A stretch of 34,001 bases of DNA from Crocosphaera sp. (lineage in GTDB: Bacteria > Cyanobacteriota > Cyanobacteriia > Cyanobacteriales > Microcystaceae). Shown one piece after another: positions 7,350-12,956 of the stretch. Within the stretch, counting starts at the first letter, position 1; every line of letters begins with the position of its first letter. Location of the stretch: positions 1 through 34,001 of the forward strand of contig JASJBX010000034.1 of NCBI GenBank assembly GCA_030066295.1, read 5' to 3'. The notes under the pieces are model-generated. The model was not told the DNA's origin and did not search any database. It saw only the letters and a list, made by a program, of their open reading frames with translations. A program made the position numbers and the translations under genes.

Positions 7350-8780
7350 ATGACAAATAGTGTAATTTTTTGGCATCGTCGTGACTTAAGAGTATCTGAT
7401 AATATCGGACTTTTCCAAGCTTATCAACAGAGTTCTAAATTAGTGGGTTTATTCTGTTTTGACCCAAATATTTTAAACCGAGATGATATTGCACCGGCGA
7501 GAATCACTTATTTGTTGGGGTGTTTACAATATTTACAGGAAAGCTACCAAAAGTTAGGCAGTCAATTATTCATTTTTCAAGGAAAACCAACAGAAATAAT
7601 ACCTAAAGTTGCCGATGCTTTAAAGGTTAATGGTGTTTTCTGGAATAATGACGTTGAACCCTACAGCAAGGAACGAGATCAACAAGTCAAAAAAGCTTTA
7701 CAAGAGAAAAGCATTCCATCAGCAACCTACTGGGATCAATTATTACACGCACCTGGAGATATTCTCACTAAGAGTAATAACGATCCTTATAAAGTTTATA
7801 CTCCTTTTTGGCGCAGTTGGGTGAAAGCAGAAAAAGCAAATATTGCCGAGTCTATCAAAAAATTAGACAGTTTAACGGATGAAGAAATTAACGCCCTTAA
7901 AGACTTAGGAATGATTGAGTTACCCACAGCTAAAGACTTAGGTTATAGTTGGAATGCACCCTTAATTTTAGAACCTGGAGAAACCGCAGCCAGAGAAAAA
8001 CTGAATTACTTTTGTGATAGGGAAATTTACAGTTATCAAGAGCAAAGAAACCTCCCGGCAATGGATGGAACTTCTATCTTGAGTCCGGCGTTCAAATTCG
8101 GTATTATCGGTATTCGTGAGGTTTGGCAAGCAACCGTAGAAGCTTACGAAAATACCCGCAGTGACGAAGCAAGGGAAAATATACAAACCTGGCAACAAGA
8201 AATTGCTTGGCGAGAATTTTATCAACACTGTTTATACTTTTTTCCTGAGTTAGCAGAGGGTCCTTATCGCAAAGAATTTAAGGACTTTTCTTGGGACAAT
8301 AATGAACAATATTTTCAAGCTTGGTGTGAAGGAAAAACTGGTTATCCCATCGTTGATGCTGCCATGAGACAGTTAAATGAAACGGGATGGATGCACAACC
8401 GATGTCGGATGATTGTTGCTAGTTTTTTAACCAAAGATTTAATGATTAATTGGCAATGGGGAGAAAAATATTTTATGCAAAACTTGATCGATGGGGACTT
8501 ATCCGCTAATAACGGAGGGTGGCAATGGAGTGCATCCAGTGGCATGGACCCGAAACCGTTACGTATTTTTAACCCTGCTAGTCAAGCACAAAAATATGAC
8601 CCTGACGGGGAATATATTCGTCTATGGGTTCCTGAAATAAGTTCTCTTGATACGGAATATTTAGTAACTGGAAAAATACCACCTTTAGAAGCGCATCGTT
8701 GTGGTTATCCTCAGCCTATTGTCGATCATAAACAGCAGCAACGGGAGTTTAAAGAACGATATAAACAGATTAAAAGTTAA
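7350..8780 (+). CDS. phrA: deoxyribodipyrimidine photolyase (class I CPD)
   Basis: The enzyme uses blue or near-UV light to split cyclobutane pyrimidine dimers. The 476-residue product is of full family length. It opens with the antenna-binding Rossmann-like domain (IFWHRRDLRVSDNIGL) and has a C-terminal FAD domain containing WREFYQHCLYF, WMHNRCRMIVASFL, GEKYFMQNLIDGD and NNGGWQWSASSG, then RIFNPASQAQKYDPDGEYI. The Asn/Asp and Trp positions of the FAD pocket and the electron-transfer tryptophans look intact. The antenna cofactor is probably 8-HDF, as in the characterised cyanobacterial enzymes, but this is family knowledge only. It converges with the coiled-coil gene cluster, only 3 bp from its first stop codon. 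Confidence 0.95.
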   Translation: MTNSVIFWHRRDLRVSDNIGLFQAYQQSSKLVGLFCFDPNILNRDDIAPARITYLLGCLQYLQESYQKLGSQLFIFQGKPTEIIPKVADALKVNGVFWNNDVEPYSKERDQQVKKALQEKSIPSATYWDQLLHAPGDILTKSNNDPYKVYTPFWRSWVKAEKANIAESIKKLDSLTDEEINALKDLGMIELPTAKDLGYSWNAPLILEPGETAAREKLNYFCDREIYSYQEQRNLPAMDGTSILSPAFKFGIIGIREVWQATVEAYENTRSDEARENIQTWQQEIAWREFYQHCLYFFPELAEGPYRKEFKDFSWDNNEQYFQAWCEGKTGYPIVDAAMRQLNETGWMHNRCRMIVASFLTKDLMINWQWGEKYFMQNLIDGDLSANNGGWQWSASSGMDPKPLRIFNPASQAQKYDPDGEYIRLWVPEISSLDTEYLVTGKIPPLEAHRCGYPQPIVDHKQQQREFKERYKQIKS

Positions 8781-8783
8781 TGA

Positions 8784-9059
8784 CTAATTATTCATACTTA
8801 AAATAACACTAACTAAAATAGCAACTGCAGCCGTTACTAACACACCTAATGAGACATTTAACTGTTGTTTATTTGCATCTTGATACCCTTTTATTTCGCT
8901 TCTAATAGCATTGATTTGTTCATCAGATGACTTTTTAAAGGCTTCTAGTTTTTCATCAGAAACCTGTTTATATAAATCTAACTTTTCTGAATAAAATTCT
9001 ACTTTTTCGGTTAAGACGTTAATTTTATCAATAATTGTTTCAAACTCTCTTTCTGTCAT
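8784..9059 (-). CDS. tail-anchored coiled-coil protein, paralogue 1 (shortest)
   Basis: The 91-residue product has an N-terminal block MTEREFETIIDKINVLTEKV, a coiled coil with two 11-residue units (VSDEKLEAFKK, then SSDEQINAI with a shorter end), a linker GYQDANKQQ and one C-terminal membrane segment (LGVLVTAAVAILVSVILS, about residues 71-88) ending MNN. It has no signal peptide, so a cytoplasmic coiled coil held by a C-terminal anchor is likely. Start: ATG with GAGGA eight to ten bases upstream. The next two genes upstream encode nearly identical proteins that differ in the number of repeat units. The function is unknown; comparable small coiled-coil/TM proteins are common accessory genes in cyanobacteria. 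Confidence 0.75.
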   Translation of the reverse strand: MTEREFETIIDKINVLTEKVEFYSEKLDLYKQVSDEKLEAFKKSSDEQINAIRSEIKGYQDANKQQLNVSLGVLVTAAVAILVSVILSMNN

Positions 9060-9108
9060 TGTCTTATCCTCAACTATAAACTTACTATCTATATTCTAAC
9101 TCAGAAAA

Positions 9109-9417
9109 TTAATTATTCATGCTTAAAATTACACTAACTAAAATAGCAACTGCAGCCGTTACTAAGACACCTAACGAAACATTTAACTGTTGTTTATTTG
9201 CGTCTTGATACCCTTTTATTTCGCTTCTAATAGCGTTTATTTGTTCATCGGATGACTTTTTCCATGCTTCTAGTTTTTCATCAGATGATTTCTGAAGCTG
9301 TTCAATCTTTTCATCAGAAACCTGTTTATATAAATCTAACTTTTCTGAATAAAAGTCCACCTTTTCAGTTAATACACTAATTTTATCGATAATAGTTTGA
9401 AACTCTCTTTCTGTCAT
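9109..9417 (-). CDS. tail-anchored coiled-coil protein, paralogue 2 (one more 11-residue unit)
   Basis: The start is placed at the ATG at 9417 (102 residues), because it aligns with the starts and upstream spacing of paralogues 1 and 3; the frame extends 7 codons further upstream. Compared with paralogue 1 it has one extra 11-residue unit: VSDEKIEQLQK, SSDEKLEAWKK, SSDEQINAI. Its last 45 or so residues are almost identical to those of the other two. The ribosome-binding-site position reads GAGCA rather than the GAGGA of its neighbours, so translation may be weaker. It is part of a tandem duplication that includes the spacer (see repeat entry). Confidence 0.72.
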   Translation of the reverse strand: MTEREFQTIIDKISVLTEKVDFYSEKLDLYKQVSDEKIEQLQKSSDEKLEAWKKSSDEQINAIRSEIKGYQDANKQQLNVSLGVLVTAAVAILVSVILSMNN

Positions 9418-9466
9418 TGTCGTATGCTCAAATATCAACTTACTATATATATTGTAACTCAGAAAA

Positions 9467-9829
9467 TTAATTATTCATACTTAAAATTACACTAACTAAA
9501 ATAGCAACTGCAGCCGTTACTAAGACACCCAAAGAGACATTTAATTGTTGTTTATTTGCGTCTTGATAGCCTTTTATTTCGCTTCTAATAGCGTTTATTT
9601 GTTCATCGGATGACTTTTTCCATGCTTCTAGTTTTTCATCGGATGATCTTTGAAGTTGATCAATCTTTTCATCAGTTGATTTTTGAATCTGAATTATCTT
9701 TTCATCAGAAACTTGTTTATATAAGTCTAATTTTTCTGAATAAAATTCCAGTCTCTCAGCTAACATCTTATCATTATTTTCTAAGATAGTTAGTTTATCG
9801 ATAATGGTTTGAAACTCTCTTTCTGTCAT
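9467..9829 (-). CDS. tail-anchored coiled-coil protein, paralogue 3 (longest)
   Basis: The product has 120 residues. The N-terminal block carries a 7-residue insertion relative to paralogue 2 (ILENNDKMLAERLEFYSEKL in place of VLTEKVDFYSEKL). The coiled coil has four 11-residue units: VSDEKIIQIQK, STDEKIDQLQR, SSDEKLEAWKK and SSDEQINAI. The C-terminal anchor is unchanged. Start: ATG with GAGGA upstream. The order of lengths along the chromosome (91, 102, 120) shows stepwise change of coiled-coil length by heptad and hendecad units, while both ends stay constant. It is the first gene in the direction of transcription. Confidence 0.75.
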   Translation of the reverse strand: MTEREFQTIIDKLTILENNDKMLAERLEFYSEKLDLYKQVSDEKIIQIQKSTDEKIDQLQRSSDEKLEAWKKSSDEQINAIRSEIKGYQDANKQQLNVSLGVLVTAAVAILVSVILSMNN

Positions 9830-9883
9830 TTTCTTGTCCTCAGATATAAACTTGTTATCTTTATTTTAACTCAGAAATCTAAT

Positions 9884-9910
9884 TATTCATACTTAAAACA
9901 ACACTCCCTG
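9884..9910 (-). pseudogene. 3' remnant of a fourth coiled-coil paralogue
   Basis: On the minus strand the last codons read G-S-V-V-L-S-M-N-N-stop, matching the VSVILSMNN end of the three intact paralogues, and the downstream spacer matches too. Upstream of this the similarity stops. A fourth copy has therefore been lost except for its end. Confidence 0.6.
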
Positions 9911-9939
9911 AAAATTTACGTTGAATCTTATTCATAAGA

Positions 9940-10050
9940 CTATTCCTTCGCTTGAGATCCAAAAAGAATAACTTTATCTAGTTCATCATGATAGATATTT
10001 TGTAAATACTTTTCTATTGCTTTTAAAATAAAATTCAACTTATCATTCAT
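9940..10050 (-). pseudogene. truncated MNT-type nucleotidyltransferase fragment
   Basis: A 36-codon frame from ATG at 10050 reads MNDKLNFILKAIEKYLQNIY and then ELDKVILFGSQAKE, ending at TAG. The VILFGSQA motif is the start of the GSxAxG nucleotidyltransferase signature of MntA-like antitoxins, but the frame stops before the DxD catalytic aspartates. It is either a remnant or has no enzymatic function. It lies between remnants of two other accessory genes. Confidence 0.6.
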
Positions 10051-10067
10051 TTTTTTATGTTTTAAGT

Positions 10068-10145
10068 CTGGACTAACTTTAGTGACTTTTGACCAAAATT
10101 ATAGATCGGTTTCAGGTGCATTAGAAACATTAATTTCATCAATAA
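10068..10145 (-). pseudogene. decayed copy of the BrnA-like antitoxin gene
   Basis: The minus strand can be aligned with the intact gene at 12296-12502: it reads NAPETDL-stop-FWSKVTKVSPD where the intact gene has DAPETDLEFWSKATKVSP. A G to T change turned the Glu codon GAA into TAA. Only the central part of the gene is left. DNA identity to the intact copy is high across about 75 bases. Confidence 0.65.
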
Positions 10146-10264
10146 GTACAGTAAAAATTTAACATAAATAAACTAAGGTTAACATTATTAATTACTTCGA
10201 TTATATCATTTATTCCCTAACCAGTTTCCTTGTTCATCATAATTAAGCGATCGCTTTTAATTAA
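10146..10264. other. intergenic remnant DNA upstream of the gene debris
   Basis: No intact gene is seen. A short minus-strand stretch near 10210-10245 reads LNYDEQGNWLGNK-stop, which could be the tail of another lost small gene. A HIP1 octamer lies at 10247-10254. Confidence 0.3.
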
Positions 10265-11542
10265 CTACTTTTTAAATTGTTCTAAACTATTATTCTGAAG
10301 CCATTTACCTAATTGATATATTTTATAAGTGCTAGGACCAAAAGAGTTTGGTGTTTGTGCTATGTTCGGATAATGATAATTAACAAAATAGTTAAGAAAA
10401 TCTTCAAACATCTTTAAAGGTAATAAGACAGCTTCAGTAATTAATCCATCTTCAAACTCAAGTTCTTCAAATTTAAAACTATAACCTGCCCACCAAATTG
10501 TAGATAATCGAGAATTAACAATATCTTTAAGAGTGTTCATGACACGATTACCAACAGAATCAGGACATTTATCATTATAAACAATATACCAAAATAAATT
10601 ATGACGAACATAATACTTCTCATTGTCATCTTTACAGATTTCTACTTCAACATCTTCTACATTCACTAACCAGCGTGTCATCTTTTTCGGTAAAGATGGT
10701 GTTACTAATGCTTCGGACTGGGTTTGTGATTCTTGTTGATTGTTTGTATTCATTTTGTTTTCTAATAAAGGTAATTTTTCTTTTAATTTGTCTTCTAAAG
10801 GTAATTTAGATAGAGTCAGAATTGTCAAGTCTTTTATCATCAAGACATCAATTCCTAAGATAGTTGCTTTTTCAAGATAACGACTTCTTTGATCACTGTA
10901 TCTCTCCAAATAATTAATGACTTCTAACCCACCATAAAACTCAAACTGATATCCAGACATTGTATAAATAGGGGTGTCTATCCAGCCAATTATACGATTA
11001 GAATGTTCGTATAGTCCAGACCAAGCATTTCTAACTAAACCTCCATGTTTTCTCGTTGCTGAGTTTTGCAATATGTCATAGTCATTAGTATTAATAAGAC
11101 ACAAAACATGAATAGTATTATTATCATCTTGATACTGGCCTAAAATCAGTGATCTGACAGTTGGATAGAGACTATTGGGTTTATTGAGTACCTTAAGAAT
11201 ACGTTTAATTTCTTCTTCAAGAGAGGGAACTTTAGGAAGATATTGTTTAACTTCACTATTATTTAGTTCTGGGTTAAGACTGTTTATATAGTACCGTTCT
11301 TTTTCATCTAATTTTTCAAGGGGAAATGGATGATAATAGATAGTGTAATTGAATTTTTTATGCGATCGGTTTAGTTGAGGATATCGATGATGACTTTTAC
11401 CTTGCCATCTTAAGTATATATTTTTAGCTTGTCCCACATACCAAACACGATCATCTTTATCTGCTACTACATAAATACCCGAATATGAGGGAAGATGATC
11501 TTTGGACTTGAAAGATGTATTTTGCCAATTTTTCCATTCCAT
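10265..11542 (-). CDS. GIY-YIG nuclease-domain protein with unknown C-terminal region
   Basis: The ATG at 11542 is chosen over a TTG two codons upstream; the product is about 425 residues. Residues 20-110 form a GIY-YIG-like domain: SGIYVVADKDDRVWYVGQAK supplies the GIY and YVG (YIG) motifs, followed by NIYLRWQGKSHHR with the usual Arg, and NSLNPELNN. GIY-YIG proteins cut DNA or RNA using one metal ion. The remaining 300 residues are not recognised; they contain a region like ILCLINTNDYDILQNSATRK and a separate C-terminal part (WLVNVEDVEVEICKDDNEKYYV). It lies in an accessory island next to antitoxin-like genes. A restriction or defence nuclease is possible but unproven. Confidence 0.7.
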   Translation of the reverse strand: MEWKNWQNTSFKSKDHLPSYSGIYVVADKDDRVWYVGQAKNIYLRWQGKSHHRYPQLNRSHKKFNYTIYYHPFPLEKLDEKERYYINSLNPELNNSEVKQYLPKVPSLEEEIKRILKVLNKPNSLYPTVRSLILGQYQDDNNTIHVLCLINTNDYDILQNSATRKHGGLVRNAWSGLYEHSNRIIGWIDTPIYTMSGYQFEFYGGLEVINYLERYSDQRSRYLEKATILGIDVLMIKDLTILTLSKLPLEDKLKEKLPLLENKMNTNNQQESQTQSEALVTPSLPKKMTRWLVNVEDVEVEICKDDNEKYYVRHNLFWYIVYNDKCPDSVGNRVMNTLKDIVNSRLSTIWWAGYSFKFEELEFEDGLITEAVLLPLKMFEDFLNYFVNYHYPNIAQTPNSFGPSTYKIYQLGKWLQNNSLEQFKK

Positions 11543-11603
11543 AAACAAATTGATCTAACTGATACTTTGTATTAGTATTCCCAAATATTTTAGCTAACTA
11601 ACA

Positions 11604-11942
11604 TTAAGATTGTTTTGTGTCAGCTACAGCAGCAGCAATAATATCATCAGTAACCCCATGTTTCCGTAAACTATCAATGAAAGTAGTAACTAGGTCATCA
11701 GTTTCAATTTTTTCTACTTTAATCTTATTATTAATACTTTCTATTTGTTGAATTGCAGAAATAACAGCTTCTGAAAAAGAAGATGATTCCCGATCAAATT
11801 CAAGATAAGGAATTAAATCACGAAAGCATAAATTAGCATCATCACAACCTGCTTCAAAGATAGCATCTTCTATCGGATCTAAATCTTTTAATAATTCTTC
11901 ATCAATACTTGATAATACTAACGTAAAATTATAGGTCTTCAT
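11604..11942 (-). CDS. small acidic protein with FDRE motif, antitoxin-like
   Basis: The product has 112 residues. The first 80 (MKTYNFTLVLSSIDEELLKD, then DAIFEAGCDDANLCFRDLIP and LEFDRESSSFSEAVISAIQQ) resemble a small conserved domain that I recall from putative DNA-binding regulators, where it precedes a helix-turn-helix. Here the C-terminus (LVTTFIDSLRKHGVTDDIIA) lacks that helix-turn-helix. It lies 61 bp upstream of the GIY-YIG gene in the same direction, so the two may form an operon; a regulator or antidote for it is possible. Confidence in the gene is high, in the function low. Confidence 0.65.
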   Translation of the reverse strand: MKTYNFTLVLSSIDEELLKDLDPIEDAIFEAGCDDANLCFRDLIPYLEFDRESSSFSEAVISAIQQIESINNKIKVEKIETDDLVTTFIDSLRKHGVTDDIIAAAVADTKQS

Positions 11943-12034
11943 TGTTACTTTCTGTGATATAATTAAATTAATCTAATTTTCCATTAAAGCAGATTTACCC
12001 TCACTTCAACATACTATTCAGTAACACCAAAATT

Positions 12035-12292
12035 ATGACCTCTAGTAATGACAACAGTGATTTTGTCCGTGACACAAATCGTCGGTTAAGGGAATTAAGT
12101 TGGCGGATTGAACGCTTAGAATTAAGTCAAATGCCGGCTAGATCCTTGAATGAAGCTTTTGATAGAGTTTATGAAGAAATTGATATTTTAGAAAATAAAG
12201 TTGATAATTTAAGAGACGAAATGCGTGAGGGTTTTAATGCGCTAGATGCTAAATTTGAACTGTTAATGAAGCATATTACAGGACAACAATAA
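12035..12292 (+). CDS. small coiled-coil protein
   Basis: The 85-residue product is charged and almost entirely helical, with a heptad pattern in RLRELSWRIERLELSQ and in YEEIDILENKVDNLRDEMRE and the following GFNALDAKFELL. It has no membrane segment. It is divergent from the 112-residue protein gene and converges with the antitoxin-like gene at 12296, three bases apart. It resembles the many small coiled-coil accessory proteins of cyanobacteria; function unknown. No strong ribosome binding site is seen before the ATG. Confidence 0.6.
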   Translation: MTSSNDNSDFVRDTNRRLRELSWRIERLELSQMPARSLNEAFDRVYEEIDILENKVDNLRDEMREGFNALDAKFELLMKHITGQQ

Positions 12293-12295
12293 GCG

Positions 12296-12502
12296 TTACC
12301 AGTTCATTAATTCTTGATCTAAAGATACTAAAACCTTAGTTTCATCTTGATTTTTGGGACTGACTTTAGTTGCTTTTGACCAAAATTCTAGATCGGTTTC
12401 AGGTGCATCAGAAAAGTCAATTTCATCATCAGAAATTGCTCGTATTTGTTCTAATTCTTCATTAGAAGGTTGATAGGTATCTGATAATTTACGAATAACC
12501 AT
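12296..12502 (-). CDS. BrnA-like antitoxin candidate
   Basis: The 68-residue product has the pattern SDDEIDFSDAPETDLEFWSK, which resembles the conserved middle of BrnA-type or CopG-like antitoxins (DDSDIDFSDIPE...FW). The following tail (VLVSLDQELMNW) looks like the start of a ribbon-helix-helix strand but is cut short. It is the last gene of a small operon of three and begins 7 bp after the preceding stop. A partner BrnT toxin is not visible. A decayed copy lies at 10068-10145. The family assignment is by motif only. Confidence 0.65.
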   Translation of the reverse strand: MVIRKLSDTYQPSNEELEQIRAISDDEIDFSDAPETDLEFWSKATKVSPKNQDETKVLVSLDQELMNW

Positions 12503-12509
12503 AATTATT

Positions 12510-12707
12510 TTATTTTTGTTTTTCTTTCAAATGATTAGTAACAGCTTGATCTATTTCTTGAGGTGACAGAGTATTAGAATACACTTGAGTAGAAGGATGA
12601 GACTTCAAACGATCCACATAAATATAAAACGCTTCTTTGTCCTCTTGGTGAGTAATTACATATTGACGTAATTCCTCTTTATTCATGTTATTAAAATCTG
12701 GTTTCAT
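12510..12707 (-). CDS. small protein of the DUF6887 type
   Basis: The start is placed at the ATG at 12707, not further upstream, because it overlaps the stop of the preceding frame as ATGA and begins MKPDFNNMNKEELRQYVITH. This motif, and then EDKEAFYIYVDRL, match a family I recall as DUF6887, common in cyanobacteria and usually paired with DUF6888. The length is 65 residues. The pair behaves like a toxin-antitoxin or accessory module by context, but the function is not established. The C-terminus (TLSPQEIDQAVTNHLKE) is helical. Confidence 0.65.
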   Translation of the reverse strand: MKPDFNNMNKEELRQYVITHQEDKEAFYIYVDRLKSHPSTQVYSNTLSPQEIDQAVTNHLKEKQK

Positions 12708-12883
12708 GTTAAAAACTCCCAATCTCCATTACGATTAATTAATATCTGAATATCATTACCTGCCAAAATAAACAATTGACCGTCTCTTTCGTCAAGACGT
12801 ACTAAATAAATTGGCTGATAAGTATTGGTTAAGGACTGACATAAATAAATACATTTTTGTCCTTGTTCATTGGTGGGTAAAAT
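12704..12883 (-). CDS. small protein of the DUF6888 type with apparent ATT start
   Basis: A 59-codon frame reads (M)LPTNEQGQKCIYLCQSLTN, then YQPIYLVRLDERDGQLFILA and GNDIQILINRNGDWEFL. It matches the family I recall as DUF6888, normally encoded just upstream of DUF6887 as it is here. There is no ATG, GTG or TTG at the expected start. The expected first codon is ATT, just after an in-frame TAA, with a strong GGAGG eight bases or so upstream (12892-12898 region). Either ATT is used as a rare start codon, or the start has been lost by mutation. The stop overlaps the next ATG by four bases (ATGA). Confidence 0.55.
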   Translation of the reverse strand: MLPTNEQGQKCIYLCQSLTNTYQPIYLVRLDERDGQLFILAGNDIQILINRNGDWEFLT

Positions 12884-12925
12884 TTATCTGACCTCCTCTC
12901 CTTGATGATAGCTTAATGATATAAC

Positions 12926-12950
12926 AAAAAGGTGGGCATTGCCCACCCTA
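12926..12950 (-). terminator. carB rho-independent terminator / palindromic repeat
   Basis: GGTGGGC (12931-12937), loop ATT, GCCCACC (12941-12947): a perfect 7-bp GC-rich stem. It is followed on the minus strand by TTTTT (12930-12926), 10 bp after the carB stop. With the flanking CCTAC it also resembles the GTAGGGTGGGC...GCCCACC palindromes that are scattered in cyanobacterial genomes, so a repeat may have been recruited as terminator. Confidence 0.75.
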
Positions 12951-12956
12951 CGAATG

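Larger units (their letters stand above)
9060..9912 (-). repeat. tandem gene-plus-spacer duplication units
   Basis: The roughly 50-60 bp spacers at 9060-9120, 9418-9478 and 9830-9895 are clearly related. Each has a GAGGA-like ribosome site, a TAT/ATA-rich middle, AACTCAGAAA and the stop end of the preceding copy. The duplicated unit is therefore a whole gene with its spacer. A fourth copy is represented only by its 3' end (see pseudogene at 9884-9910). Confidence 0.7.

Noticed and set aside
12931-12947. binding site or riboswitch for carB control
   Set aside because: It lies downstream of carB in the direction of transcription and has the form of a terminator; carB control by uracil or arginine would act upstream.
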